DNA of 64,000 bases from Bacteroides sp. (GCA_021202275.1 JAJQDI010000015.1:162637-226636), one strand, 5' to 3'; positions 37,662 through 48,240 are shown, numbered from the stretch's first letter. Notes: generated by a model from the letters alone, not told the origin. Numbers and translations are program-made.

Positions 37662-38849
37662 CTACTCCGCTTCATCGTTAGGTACCGCAACAGGCTCCAC
37701 CACCTTCACCTTTACTCCCGGTGCCAGCTTGTGTTGCCCTTCTGTAATGATATATTCTCCGGCCGCCAGTCCGCGCTCCACCACCATCTTGTTGCCAAAC
37801 TCGGGGCCAAGCTCAATGAAACGATTCTCTACCGTAGAGTCCCGCCGCATGACATAGACATAGGCTCCGCCTTTCTCTATAGTGACCGACTTCTGCGGTA
37901 CCACCACGGCTCCTTCGCATACATCCAACAGGAGTTTCACTTTGGTAAACTGTCCGGGCAACAGGATATGATTGGGATTGGGCATCTCGGCCCTCACGGA
38001 GAAAGTCCCGGTCTGGGGATCTACCTTCGGATCGGCAAAGTTCACAAATCCTTTATAAGGATAGACCGAGTTGTCTGCCAGTGTAATGGTGATGTTGGGC
38101 TGCCAGGAGCGGGTGGCGTCCTGCTGGCCGATATTGATGTTGCGTTCCTTGCTGTTGAGATAATCCAGTGCCGTCATACTGAAATCGACCAATACCGTAT
38201 CGCTTTTGACGATAGTGGCCAGCAGCGATTTCCCGCCCGGCCCTACCAGCGTCCCCAGATCTACGTTGCGCTCACTGATATGCCCCGCCAGCGGCGACCG
38301 CACCACCGTGTAGCCCAGTTCCAGATCGGCCTGCGCCAGGTCGGCTTCGCTCATAGACACCGTAGCCACGGCACTCTCATAAGCAGCAATGGCATTATCC
38401 AGATCCAGCTGGCTGGCCGCGTTCTGTTCGTACAGCGGACGGATACGTTCCAGGTCTCTCTCGGCTTTCAGGGCCTGCGCCTGATCTTTCTTCAACTGGG
38501 CACGGGCTTTGTCTGCCTTGGCACGGTACTGATCCTGATTGATCACAAACAGTACCTGGTTCTTATTGACATAAGTACCTTCTGCAAAGAGCATTTCTTC
38601 GAGATAACCTTCTACACGCGCGCGCACTTCCACGAATTGCTGGGCGCGGATGCGTCCGACAAATTCTCCGTAGAGTTCTACATCTTCTAAAGAAGCAGTC
38701 TCTATCAGTACGGTGGGGAATTCCTGAGGCTGAGGTCGTTTGCGGGTCAGAAAAAAGACAATCCCCGCGAAAAGCAGTATGCCGAGGATAGTAGCCGCGA
38801 CTCTTTTTTTCATAAGGCCCTGAACAAGGCCCGAAAAAATTGTTTTCAT
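37662..38849 (-). CDS. RND efflux periplasmic adaptor (membrane fusion protein)
   Basis: A 395-residue adaptor linking the pump to the outer-membrane factor. One N-terminal membrane anchor (VAATILGILLFAGIVFFL), lipoyl half-motifs on either side of a coiled-coil hairpin (VRARVEGYLEEMLFAEGTYV; VRSPLAGHISERNVDLGTLV), a beta-barrel and a membrane-proximal domain. No lipobox, so it is held by the anchor. The open frame extends upstream to 38894; ATG 38849 (MKTIFSG) is preferred. It ends in TAG, then AAG, then the ATG of the pump gene in the same frame, so amber readthrough would join adaptor and pump. First gene of the operon. Confidence 0.94.
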   Translation of the reverse strand: MKTIFSGLVQGLMKKRVAATILGILLFAGIVFFLTRKRPQPQEFPTVLIETASLEDVELYGEFVGRIRAQQFVEVRARVEGYLEEMLFAEGTYVNKNQVLFVINQDQYRAKADKARAQLKKDQAQALKAERDLERIRPLYEQNAASQLDLDNAIAAYESAVATVSMSEADLAQADLELGYTVVRSPLAGHISERNVDLGTLVGPGGKSLLATIVKSDTVLVDFSMTALDYLNSKERNINIGQQDATRSWQPNITITLADNSVYPYKGFVNFADPKVDPQTGTFSVRAEMPNPNHILLPGQFTKVKLLLDVCEGAVVVPQKSVTIEKGGAYVYVMRRDSTVENRFIELGPEFGNKMVVERGLAAGEYIITEGQHKLAPGVKVKVVEPVAVPNDEAE

Positions 38850-39223
38850 GTTTGTTCCTATTGAAAATTCATTGTCAGGTGCACCGTCGGCCATCGCCAG
38901 GCAGATCTGTCCGTTTTTCCTATCCGGATACAGCCTGCGGGCAGTACACGCTTTTTTGGCATTTATATATATTCAAATACCATACCAGTATGGCACAGTA
39001 CTGTATACATTTTACATCCAATGATTTAATAGGTGACTGCAGTAAAGAACAGATGGGGAATCCACTCCCCAGATGTGGAATATTTCCACAACCGGCAGCA
39101 CAGAAACGTCTCTGTAGAGACGATCGGAGATAACAAATATACAAACTTTTTTTAAATAATTGTGTTATTATACATAATTATAACTTCATGCTGAGTTTCA
39201 CTCCCGCGTATATACTTGTATCT
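38850..39223. promoter_or_regulatory. Divergent control region, efflux operon versus patatin gene
   Basis: About 370 noncoding bases. Minus-strand -7 box TATATTTG at 39134-39141 for the efflux operon. Between it and the MFP start lie two palindromes: TGTGGAA-TAT-TTCCACA (39074-39090), an operator-like site, and CGTCTCT-GT-AGAGACG (39107-39122), a short relative of the GAGACG repeats. The leader would be about 285 bases. On the plus strand TATACTTG near 39210 is a weak -7 candidate for the patatin gene. Confidence 0.5.
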
Positions 39224-41436
39224 ATGAAAAAAACAGTCTGTATTTCCTGATCTTCTTGTTGATAAGCAACTTACCTTCCGCTCTGTATGCTCAGGAACGA
39301 AAAAAGGTAGCAGTGGTACTGAGTGGCGGCGGTGCCAAAGGTGCAGCCCACATCGGGGCACTGAAGGTGATCGAGGAGGCAGGCATACCTGTAGATTATG
39401 TAGTAGGTACAAGCATGGGGGCCATTATCGGCGGACTGTATGCCATCGGCTACACGCCTCATCAGATGGATAGTCTGGTGAAGGCACAGGACTGGCCCTT
39501 TGTGCTGAGCGATAAGATCCGCCGGCAAGACGAGTCGATCCCGGAAAGAGAAGATTCGGAGAAATACCTGTATACCCTTTCTTTCCGGAAAAGCCTGAAG
39601 GAGGCGGGAGACGGAGGGATCATCCGCGGACAGAACATTGATAACCTGTTGTCGACCCTGACGATCGGCTATCACGACTCTATCGACTTCAACAGGCTGC
39701 CTATCCCTTTTGCCTGTGTATCTGAAGATGTGGTGGAAGGAAAACAGATCGTATTCCAGAGCGGGGAACTGCCCAAAGCCATGCGCGCCAGTATGGCGAT
39801 CCCCGGTGTGTTCGCTCCGATACGTATGAACAACTGGGTACTGGTAGACGGGGGTATGACCAACAATTATCCGACAGATGTAGCCAAAAAACTGGGAGCG
39901 GACATCATCATCGGGGTAGACCTGCAGACCCCTCCGCTTACTGCCGACGAGCTGGTGGGTGTGGGCGATATACTGGGACAGATCCTGAAACTCACCACGC
40001 AAAACAATCACGATGAGAATGTGGCCCTCACAGATACCTATATCCTGGTGGATGTAGAGGGATATTCAACCGCCAGCTTCAGCCCCGCGGCCATGGATTC
40101 ACTCACACACCGGGGTGAGAAGGCCGCCCGGGAGAAATGGGACCAACTGACCGCTCTGAAAAGCAAGATCGGCATACCGGCAAGTTACCAACCTCAACGC
40201 CCTGCTCCCTATCAATCGGTTTTTCAGGACGACAGCAAGATCCCGGTCAGATCCGTTGTGCTGGATGGTGTAGATACCAGCGACCAGCGATACCTCCTGC
40301 ACCGGAGCGGACTGAAAAACAACAGCATGGTAGGGCTGGAACAGATAGAAAAAGCAGTATCGGTGATGTGTGGCAGCCAGTCCTATATAGGAGGGGCTTA
40401 CCAACTGCATGAAACACCCGACGGATATATACTGCGTTTTCCCTTGCAGGAGAGAACCGAAAAGGATCTGCGCGTAGGACTGCGTTTTGATACGGAAGAG
40501 ATGGCGGCGTTGCTTTTCAACGCGTCGCTACGTATGCGTACCCGCATTCCGTCTACCCTTTCCGGTACCCTGAGAGTAGGTAAGCGGGTATCTGCCAACT
40601 TAGATTACAGCCTGGAGCTTTTCCGGCTCAAAGACCTGGAGCTCTCTTACATGTATCAGTACAACGACATCAATGTGTACAACAAAGGCAGCCGCGCCTA
40701 CAATACCACCTATAATTTCCATACCGCAACATTCCGCATCACCGATATACACCAGAGCAATATGATCTACGGGGCAGGGCTCAACTGGGAGTATTACGAT
40801 TACAACAAACTGCTTGTGGAGGAAGGGGAAGAAGAGATACATGTATCTTCGGATCACTACCTCAACTATACCGCTTTCTTCCACTACGACAACTTCGACA
40901 AAAGGTATTTTCCTGAAAAAGGCCAGTCTGTCCGGGTGAATGCCGCGCTGTATACAGACAATCTGATCGGGTACAAAGGGAGCGCCCCTTTTGGCTCGGT
41001 CATGGCAGGATGGAGCGGGGCGTTCTCTCCGACCAAACGCTTTACGATGCTTCCCTCGGTGTATGGCCGCGTACTCATTGGCAATCGTGTGCCTTACGCG
41101 TATAAGAATATGATCGGAGGAGATGTGTTCGGTCATTATTTCCCGCAACAGCTGCCTTTTACCGGAGTGAACCATGTGGAAGCTACGGAAAACGCGCTCA
41201 CCATAGTAGGTCTGAAGCTACGTCGACGCCTGTGGGAAAAACATTATGTCACCCTCACCGGAAATGCCGGATGGAACAACAACGATTTCTTTAAACTGTT
41301 CAGCGGAGAAAAGTTGTATGGTGTAAGTGGCAGTTACGGGATCAATACGCTGTTTGGCCCGTTGCAAGGGACAATCAGCTATTCCAACCGGACGAAAAAA
41401 GCAGGATTTTATATCAGTCTGGGATACGACTTCTGA
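39224..41436 (+). pseudogene. Patatin-like phospholipase with C-terminal outer-membrane barrel, frameshifted after its start codon
   Basis: A PlpD-like (type Vd) protein: signal peptide, patatin domain with oxyanion loop SGGGAKGAAHIGAL, nucleophile elbow GTSMG and catalytic Asp in VDGGMTNNYP, then a POTRA-like segment and a BamA/TamA-like barrel ending YISLGYDF. It would hydrolyse phospholipids at the outer membrane or be released. The ATG at 39224 is followed by seven A (39227-39233) and then a frame that stops after nine codons. One more A would give MKKNSLYFLIFLLISN running into the long frame, 737 residues. The only other start in the long frame is TTG at 39256, which removes half the signal core. 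So either a slippage-controlled gene, a mutant or a sequencing error. Confidence 0.85.
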
Positions 41437-42171
41437 TCAGGGAATAGAGGTAAGATTATTGAGATCGGGCCGACGGTTTTCGTTGATCAGCTTCATATTT
41501 TCTTCCGCTTTAACCACATATTCTTTCACCATAAAGTCGTTGCTGAAAGCAGGAGGAGCATCCTTGAGGATGTCTTCGATCTGTGGCGTCAATACCGGAT
41601 AGGGCAGGCTGCTGCAAAGCATGATAAACACACTGGGCCCCAGAATGGTCTCGTAATTGTCAGTGATGAAAGTCTTGATATACGCGTTCATCTCCTCTAC
41701 CACCTTCTCCGTCTCTTCTACGATCTGCAGGCGCACCGTATCCCAGTCGCCACCGTCCATAAGCAACCGCGCCTCTTTGCGGTCCAGTTCGTACAAACGG
41801 GTTTCCATATCGTTGCGCTTGTCTATGAAATCATACAACGCGTCGTTGTGCCGGGTGCCTCTGGCAGAGAGGTCGTTGTTGGAAATATGAATGCGTATAG
41901 AGCCTTTCTCCAATACCAGCGGCATGATGTTGGTATCTCCCAGGTACAAGGTAGCCATCAGGATGGTATCTACCTTTCCACGCATGGAGAATACACCGTG
42001 CACTACTTCCGCTGAGTCGATCACAACCCACTCTCCATGATCCAGCGCCTTGATGAAAAGCATCTTTCCATCCAGACTTGTTACCGAAGAGGTTCCTTCA
42101 ATCTTATACTTCCGGCCACAGGAAGAGAGGGTCAGAAGCAAAAGCAAAAAGGGCAAAAGGATTCTATTCAT
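41437..42171 (-). CDS. DUF4369-type lipoprotein
   Basis: A 244-residue lipoprotein (LLLTLSSCGRKYKIEG, acylated Cys at 18). The N-terminal 100 residues (LDGKMLFIKALDHGEWVVIDSAEVVHGVFSMRG) match the DUF4369 domain found at the start of Bacteroidales envelope thioredoxin-like proteins; here the thioredoxin domain is missing and is replaced by a helical region. Its role is unknown. Convergent with the patatin gene: the TGA stops of both share the palindrome TGATCA at 41434-41439, so the coding regions abut with no spacer. Its -7 box TAACTTTG is at 42199-42206. Confidence 0.85.
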   Translation of the reverse strand: MNRILLPFLLLLLTLSSCGRKYKIEGTSSVTSLDGKMLFIKALDHGEWVVIDSAEVVHGVFSMRGKVDTILMATLYLGDTNIMPLVLEKGSIRIHISNNDLSARGTRHNDALYDFIDKRNDMETRLYELDRKEARLLMDGGDWDTVRLQIVEETEKVVEEMNAYIKTFITDNYETILGPSVFIMLCSSLPYPVLTPQIEDILKDAPPAFSNDFMVKEYVVKAEENMKLINENRRPDLNNLTSIP

Positions 42172-42198
42172 TCAGTCATGTTATTACGATTACACATA

Positions 42199-42206
42199 CA
42201 AAGTTA
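42199..42206 (-). promoter_or_regulatory. -7 box TAACTTTG for the DUF4369 lipoprotein
   Basis: Minus-strand match to TAnnTTTG, 28 bases upstream of the ATG. Confidence 0.55.
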
Positions 42207-42322
42207 CAACCTAATTCGTTATACTGAGATACATTTTATTAATATTTAAATCTTGTAAAACTCTTTTCTTTTAATAAAGCTTATAAACGGCCCGGGCTAA
42301 ATGTTTTTTCAATTAATTTACC

Positions 42323-42330
42323 TAAATTTG
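42323..42330 (+). promoter_or_regulatory. -7 box TAAATTTG for the maturase gene
   Basis: TAAATTTG lies 26 bases before the ATG at 42356. Confidence 0.6.
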
Positions 42331-42355
42331 CACTTTCTCACTAACATTTTGTCAT

Positions 42356-43594
42356 ATGTCCGCGACCTTTGCTCCTTTTGCCAGACCACTCTACGTGATG
42401 CTGAAACCTGTCGGCTCCGTATGCAACCTGGCCTGTGAGTATTGCTACTACCTGGAAAAAAGCCACCTCTACCGGGAAACTCCCCGGCAGGTGATGAGCG
42501 ACGAATTGCTGGAAAAATTCATCGAAGAATACATCCAGTCGCAGACCATGCCGCAGGTATTGTTTACCTGGCACGGTGGGGAGACCCTCATGCGCCCGCT
42601 CTCTTTTTACAGGAAAGTGGTGGAGTTGCAGAAGAAATACGCCCGCGGACGCACCATAGACAACTCGATACAGACCAACGGAACACTGCTTACCGACGAA
42701 TGGTGCCGCTTTTTCAAAGAGCACAACTGGCTGGTGGGAGTCTCCATCGATGGTCCGCAGGAGTTTCACGACGAATACCGGAAAAACAAACAGGGCAAGC
42801 CCTCTTTTCATAAAGTGATGCAGGGCATCCGCCTGCTCAACAAACACGGGGTAGAATGGAACGCCATGGCGGTAGTGAATGATTTCAATGCCGACTATCC
42901 ATTGGATTTCTATCGCTTCTTCAAAGAGATAGGGTGTCACTACATCCAGTTCGCTCCGATCGTAGAACGCAGGCTCTCTCATACCGATGGCCGCACGCTG
43001 GCTTCCCCGGCCGATGGCGGGAAAGGAGAGCTGACCGATTTCTCCGTAACCCCGCAGCAGTGGGGCCGTTTCCTGTGTACGATCTTTGACGAATGGGTGA
43101 AGAAGGATGTAGGTACTTTCTTTATTCAATTGTTCGACTCTACCCTGGCCAACTGGATCGGCGAACAGCCGGGAGTCTGTACCCTGGCAAAGACCTGCGG
43201 CCACGCGGGAGTAATGGAATTCAATGGCGATGTATACATGTGCGACCACTTTGTGTTCCCGCAGTACAAGCTGGGCAACATCTACCGGCAAACGCTGGTA
43301 GAGATGATGTACGGTGAGAAACAGATACAATTCGGGAACAACAAACAGGCCGCACTGCCGGAGCAGTGCAGAGCCTGTGAATTCCTGTTTGCCTGCAACG
43401 GAGAGTGCCCCAAAAACCGTTTCTGCCACACAGCTTCGGGAGAGCCCGGCCTGAATTATCTGTGCCAGGGCTACAAACAGTTTTTCAGGCACGTGGCTCC
43501 CTATATGGATTTTATGAAAAACGAACTGCTGCACCAACGCCCGCCGGCCCATGTAATGAAGTTCAGCCCCGGGAACAGGCAGACCTCCCGCTGA
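42356..43594 (+). CDS. Anaerobic sulfatase-maturating radical SAM enzyme (SPASM)
   Basis: A 412-residue cytosolic radical-SAM enzyme that oxidises an active-site Cys or Ser of sulfatases to formylglycine. CNLACEYCYYLEK near residues 23-35 holds the three cluster-binding Cys; TWHGGETLM follows, as in characterised anaerobic maturases. The SPASM region near 340-385 (CRACEFLFACNGECPKNRF) carries the Cys for two auxiliary [4Fe-4S] clusters. No sulfatase gene is in the window, so the substrate is encoded elsewhere. An internal ATG at 42398 could also be a start but the upstream -7 box supports 42356. About 100 bases separate it from the DPP7 gene. Confidence 0.93.
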   Translation: MSATFAPFARPLYVMLKPVGSVCNLACEYCYYLEKSHLYRETPRQVMSDELLEKFIEEYIQSQTMPQVLFTWHGGETLMRPLSFYRKVVELQKKYARGRTIDNSIQTNGTLLTDEWCRFFKEHNWLVGVSIDGPQEFHDEYRKNKQGKPSFHKVMQGIRLLNKHGVEWNAMAVVNDFNADYPLDFYRFFKEIGCHYIQFAPIVERRLSHTDGRTLASPADGGKGELTDFSVTPQQWGRFLCTIFDEWVKKDVGTFFIQLFDSTLANWIGEQPGVCTLAKTCGHAGVMEFNGDVYMCDHFVFPQYKLGNIYRQTLVEMMYGEKQIQFGNNKQAALPEQCRACEFLFACNGECPKNRFCHTASGEPGLNYLCQGYKQFFRHVAPYMDFMKNELLHQRPPAHVMKFSPGNRQTSR

Positions 43595-43693
43595 GCCAAC
43601 CAGCCCGGCAGGTAACTTCCGCCCCCGCGGGCTACCGGACCGGAAGAGGTTCACAGAAAAAATATCTATACATTTTAAAAACTATAAACGCGA

Positions 43694-45865
43694 ATGAAAA
43701 TGAAAAGACTCAGAAACCTTCTGCCGGCACTTCTGCTGCTGGTATCCTTCACTGCCCGGGCAGATGAGGGCATGTGGCTGCTCCAGCTGATGCAGGAACA
43801 GCATTCCATCGACCTGATGAAAAAACAGGGACTCCAGCTCAACGCGCTGGATCTGTACAACCCGGACGGGATCTCCATCAAAGATGCCGTTGGTATTTTT
43901 GGCGGAGGATGCACGGGAGAGATCATCTCACCCGACGGACTGATCCTGACCAACCATCATTGCGGCTATTCTTTCATACAACAGCACAGTTCGGTAGAGA
44001 ACGATTACCTTACCGACGGATTCTGGGCACTGAACCGGGACATGGAACTTCCTACCCCCCAGCTGAAATTCACCTTTGTAGAACGCATCGAAGACATCAC
44101 GGATGTGGTGAATGCCCGGATCGCTGCCGGAGAGATCAGCGAAGCAGAGTCGTTTACCACGGCATTCCTGGAGAAAATCGCTCAGGAACTGCACGCGGCC
44201 AGCGACCTGAATGAAGCCAAAGGCATTGTGCCGCAGGCACTTCCTTTCTATGCAGGAAATAAATTCTACCTGATCTACAAGAAAGTATATTCGGATGTAC
44301 GTATGGTAGCTGCTCCCCCCTCCTCCATCGGTAAGTTCGGCGGAGAAACGGACAACTGGATGTGGCCCCGCCATACCGGAGACTTCTCTATGTTCCGTAT
44401 CTATACGGCTCCGGATGGCGAACCGGCAGACTATGCTCCGGAAAACATCCCTCTGAAAGCGAAAAAGCACCTCTCCATCTCTCTGCGGGGCATCGAAGAA
44501 GGGGACTATGCCATGATCATGGGATTCCCGGGCAGTACCAGCCGCTACCTCACCGTGTCCGAAGTGGTAGAACGCATGGAGGCTACCAATGCTCCCCGCA
44601 TTGTGATACGTGGCGCGCGCCAGGAAGTACTGAAAGCCGAGATGAATGCCAGCGACAAGATCCGCATCCAGTATGCCAATAAATATGCAGGTTCGTCCAA
44701 CTACTGGAAAAACTCCATCGGAATGAACAAAGCCATTATTGACAACGATGTATTGGGTACCAAAGCGGCTCAGGAGGCCAACTTCCTGGAATTTGCTACA
44801 CAGAACAAGAATACCGATTATATGGAAGTGGTGGGTAAGATAGACGGAGCGGTTGCCCGGACCTCTCCCCTGCTCTACCAGCGCACCTGCCTGTTGGAAG
44901 CACTGTTCAGTGCCATTGAATTCCGCTCTCTATACAACCTGTTCGACGAGATGAGATCCGTGCTTGTATCGGAAAATACGGAAAGACAGACAGAAATAGC
45001 AGAGAAATTCCGTGCGGCCTACGATCGTATCCACAACAAAGATTACGATCACGAGGTAGACCGGAAAGTGGCTGTGGCTATGCTGCCTTTGTATGCGGAA
45101 CTGATCGCCGCGGAAAACCGCCCGGAGATCTACAACCGCATCGAAACAGAATACAACGGAGATTACAACCGCTTCATCGAAGAGATGTATACCGGCTCTA
45201 TCTTCGCTACCCGCAACAACCTGGATGCTTTCCTGCAAGATCCGTCTGTAGAGGCCCTGGACAGCGACCCGGGTGCTGCCTTCTCCCGTTCGGTATTTGA
45301 TAAAATACAGACACTGACTGCCGAGCTGACCCCGCTCTATGAGGAACTGAACCTGCTGCACAAAACCTACATACGGGGTCTGGGTGAGATGAAATTACCT
45401 GTACCTTCGTATCCGGATGCCAACTTCACGATCCGTGCCACCTACGGAACGATCCGTTCGTACAGCCCGCGCGACGGGGTGAAGTACAACTACTACACCA
45501 CAGCCAGGGGTATCCTGGAAAAAGAAAATCCGGAAGACCGTGAGTTTATCGTTCCTGCCGAACTGAAAACATTGATTGCGAATCAGGACTTCGGACGTTA
45601 TGCCCTGCCTACGGGCGAACTTCCGGTATGTTTCCTTTCGGACAACGACATCACCGGAGGAAATTCGGGTAGTCCGGTGCTCAACGGCAACGGCGAACTG
45701 ATCGGATGCGCGTTCGACGGCAACTGGGAGTCGCTCAGCGGAGATATCAACTTCGACAACGACCTGCAACGCTGCATCAACGTAGATATCCGGTATATCC
45801 TCTTTATCTTAGACAAGCTGGGAGGGTGCGGACACCTATTGGATGAAATGACGATTGTGGAATAA
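43694..45865 (+). CDS. dpp7: S46 family dipeptidyl-peptidase, DPP7 type
   Basis: A 723-residue periplasmic serine peptidase removing N-terminal dipeptides. Signal peptide ending ARA near 22; chymotrypsin-like fold split by a helical lid. Catalytic His in TNHHCGY (88-89), Asp in the [12 protein letters not shown] region, Ser658 in GGNSGSP. The residue 18 positions after this Ser is Gly (AFDGN), and known S46 enzymes with Gly there (DPP7) prefer bulky hydrophobic P1 residues. Start ATG at 43694; an in-frame ATG lies six bases later. It is followed 28 bases on by its paralogue, so the pair is an operon for degrading peptides for amino-acid nutrition. Confidence 0.94.
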   Translation: MKMKRLRNLLPALLLLVSFTARADEGMWLLQLMQEQHSIDLMKKQGLQLNALDLYNPDGISIKDAVGIFGGGCTGEIISPDGLILTNHHCGYSFIQQHSSVENDYLTDGFWALNRDMELPTPQLKFTFVERIEDITDVVNARIAAGEISEAESFTTAFLEKIAQELHAASDLNEAKGIVPQALPFYAGNKFYLIYKKVYSDVRMVAAPPSSIGKFGGETDNWMWPRHTGDFSMFRIYTAPDGEPADYAPENIPLKAKKHLSISLRGIEEGDYAMIMGFPGSTSRYLTVSEVVERMEATNAPRIVIRGARQEVLKAEMNASDKIRIQYANKYAGSSNYWKNSIGMNKAIIDNDVLGTKAAQEANFLEFATQNKNTDYMEVVGKIDGAVARTSPLLYQRTCLLEALFSAIEFRSLYNLFDEMRSVLVSENTERQTEIAEKFRAAYDRIHNKDYDHEVDRKVAVAMLPLYAELIAAENRPEIYNRIETEYNGDYNRFIEEMYTGSIFATRNNLDAFLQDPSVEALDSDPGAAFSRSVFDKIQTLTAELTPLYEELNLLHKTYIRGLGEMKLPVPSYPDANFTIRATYGTIRSYSPRDGVKYNYYTTARGILEKENPEDREFIVPAELKTLIANQDFGRYALPTGELPVCFLSDNDITGGNSGSPVLNGNGELIGCAFDGNWESLSGDINFDNDLQRCINVDIRYILFILDKLGGCGHLLDEMTIVE

Positions 45866-45893
45866 GACCTGTTATCTTTTAATTTTTCATACC

Positions 45894-48056
45894 ATGATGA
45901 AAAAAAGTATACTAACACTTGTGTTGTGTGCGGCTGTCCTCTGTGCCAGGGCCGACGAGGGGATGTGGCTGTTGCCGGATCTGAAGACACAGAACGAAGT
46001 GGCCATGATGGAACTGGGATTGCAGATCCCCATCGAAGCGATCTACAACCCCACTGGGATCGCCCTGAAAGACGCGGTGGTACACTTTGGCCGGGGCTGT
46101 ACGGGAGAGGTGATCTCTGCCGAAGGGCTGGTACTCACCAACCACCACTGCGGCTACGGAGCCATCCAGCAGCTGAGCAGTGTGGAGCACGACTACCTGA
46201 CCGACGGGTTCTGGGCCATGAGCCGCGACGAGGAACTCCCCTGCAAGGGGCTTACGATCACTTTTATCGATCGCATCTTAGAGGTTACAGACTATGTGAA
46301 TCAGCAACTGGCTATAGATGAAGATCCGGCAGGCACCAACTACCTTTCTCCTCAATACCTGGAAAAGGTAGCACTGCGCTTTGCCGCCACGGAAAACATC
46401 GAAGTGACCCCGGCTACCCAGGTAGAGCTGAAACCGTTCTACGGAGGCAACCGGTACTATCTGTTTGTAAAATCCGTATACAGTGACATTCGCATCGTGG
46501 GGGCTCCCCCTTCTTCCATCGGGAAGTTCGGAGCCGACACAGACAACTGGATGTGGCCCCGCCATACCGGAGACTTTTCTTTGTTCCGCATCTACGCAGA
46601 CAAAGAGGGTCGCCCAGCCGCATATGCTCCGGAGAATGTGCCTTTGCAGGTAAAGAAACACCTGACCATCAGCCTGGCAGGGATACAAGAGGGAGACTTC
46701 ACCTTCGTCATGGGATTTCCGGGCCGCAACTGGCGTTATATGATCTCGGACGAAGTAGAAGAAAGGATGCAGACCACCAACTTTATGCGACATCATGTGC
46801 GTGAAGTGCGCCAGAAAGTACTGATGGATGAGATGCTGCACAACGATGCTGTACGTATCCACTATGCGAGTAAATATGCCTCCTCAGCAAACTATTGGAA
46901 GAATGCGATCGGTATGAACGAAGGGCTGGTACGTCTGAACGTACTGGATACCAAACGCGCGCAACAGGAGCAACTGCTCCGGCGGGGGGAAGAGCTGAAC
47001 AACCCTTCGTATCGCGAAGCTTTTGAGACCATACAGTCGGTAGTGCGTCAACGCAGAGATGCCCTCTATCACCAGCAAGCACTGAGTGAGGCCCTGATCA
47101 CCGGACTGGACTATATGCGTATTCCCTCGGTAAATGGCTTGCGTGAGGCATTGAAAATGAAGAACAAATCCCGCATAAAGACCGAGAAAGAGAAGTTGCG
47201 GAAGGCTGCGGAAGCCTATTTCGCATCGGTACCTTTTACTTATGTAGAGCGTAGAGTAGCTGTGAATATGCTGGAAACGTATAAGGAATACATTCCGGCT
47301 CCGCAACGTATTTCTGTTTTCCAGCTGATTGATGAGCAGTTCGACGGAAACAGTGATACATTTATCGCTGCCGGATTCGAACAATCTATCTTCGGCTCTC
47401 CGGAAAACTTCGAACAGTTTATCAAAAAGCCAACCCTGAAAGCCTTAGACAACGATCTGATGATCCGTTTCAAGAACTCTATCAACGAAGCGGCCTATCA
47501 ACTGGCATTGGAAGTACAGGGTAGCAATGAGTACGATGCAGCACACAAGACCTGGGTAAAAGGGATGATGGACATGAGGCAGGAAGCCGGTATACCCATC
47601 TATCCGGATGCCAACTCGACCCTGCGCCTGACCTACGGACAGGTCCTCTCTTACGAACCTGCCGATGGGGTGACGTATGAGTATTACACCACACTGAAAG
47701 GGGTGATGGAAAAGGAAGACCCGGACAACTGGGAGTTCGTAGTTCCTGAAAAGCTCAAAACCCTCTATCTGGAAAAGGATTTCGGCCCCTATGCGATGGA
47801 GAACGGAGAGATGCCGGTCAACTTCATTGTCAATACAGACAATACCGGTGGTAATTCCGGAAGCCCGGTATTCAACGCGAAAGGGCAGCTGGTAGGAACC
47901 GGATTCGACCGCAACTACGAAGGGCTCACCGGAGACATCGCCTTCCGCCCCGCATCACAACGCGCGGCTTGTGTAGACATCCGCTATACCTTGTTCATTA
48001 TAGATAAGTTCGCGGGCGCGTCTCACATCATCCGGGAGCTGAGTATAGAAAAATAA
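45894..48056 (+). CDS. dpp11: S46 family dipeptidyl-peptidase, DPP11 type (Asp/Glu specific)
   Basis: A 720-residue periplasmic peptidase, paralogue of the preceding gene. Signal peptide ends ARADE near 20. Catalytic His in TNHHCGY, Asp in [12 protein letters not shown], Ser655 in GGNSGSP. Residue 673, 18 after the Ser, is Arg (GFDRN), the residue that gives DPP11 its preference for Asp or Glu at P1; length, Ser655 and Arg673 coincide exactly with Porphyromonas DPP11 numbering. The start is ATG 45894 or the ATG three bases later; the open frame from 45855 overlaps the preceding stop and is rejected. A TACGAT repeat begins four bases after its TAA stop. Confidence 0.95.
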   Translation: MMKKSILTLVLCAAVLCARADEGMWLLPDLKTQNEVAMMELGLQIPIEAIYNPTGIALKDAVVHFGRGCTGEVISAEGLVLTNHHCGYGAIQQLSSVEHDYLTDGFWAMSRDEELPCKGLTITFIDRILEVTDYVNQQLAIDEDPAGTNYLSPQYLEKVALRFAATENIEVTPATQVELKPFYGGNRYYLFVKSVYSDIRIVGAPPSSIGKFGADTDNWMWPRHTGDFSLFRIYADKEGRPAAYAPENVPLQVKKHLTISLAGIQEGDFTFVMGFPGRNWRYMISDEVEERMQTTNFMRHHVREVRQKVLMDEMLHNDAVRIHYASKYASSANYWKNAIGMNEGLVRLNVLDTKRAQQEQLLRRGEELNNPSYREAFETIQSVVRQRRDALYHQQALSEALITGLDYMRIPSVNGLREALKMKNKSRIKTEKEKLRKAAEAYFASVPFTYVERRVAVNMLETYKEYIPAPQRISVFQLIDEQFDGNSDTFIAAGFEQSIFGSPENFEQFIKKPTLKALDNDLMIRFKNSINEAAYQLALEVQGSNEYDAAHKTWVKGMMDMRQEAGIPIYPDANSTLRLTYGQVLSYEPADGVTYEYYTTLKGVMEKEDPDNWEFVVPEKLKTLYLEKDFGPYAMENGEMPVNFIVNTDNTGGNSGSPVFNAKGQLVGTGFDRNYEGLTGDIAFRPASQRAACVDIRYTLFIIDKFAGASHIIRELSIEK

Positions 48057-48060
48057 AAGG

Positions 48061-48240
48061 ATTTACGATTTACAGATTTACGATTTACGATTGGAAATAC
48101 AAAATATCAGTCACATAGACGCATGATGTGCAACATATGTATATTGCAGGAAAAACATAATCAAAGATTTAATTCATCTCACCTCTGTCTCTTGTCTGTT
48201 GTATTTTAAATCGTAAATCGTAAATCTGTAAATCGTAAAT
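48061..48240. repeat. 180-bp TACGAT-family element with 41-bp inverted ends
   Basis: Positions 48061-48101 and 48200-48240 are inverted repeats of each other over 41 bases with two mismatches, built from ATTTACGATTTAC units. The 98 bases between are noncoding. The left end starts four bases after the DPP11 stop; the right end ends directly at the TAG stop of the convergent HicB-like gene. It looks like a miniature element or a bidirectional transcription/RNA boundary. Confidence 0.8.
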
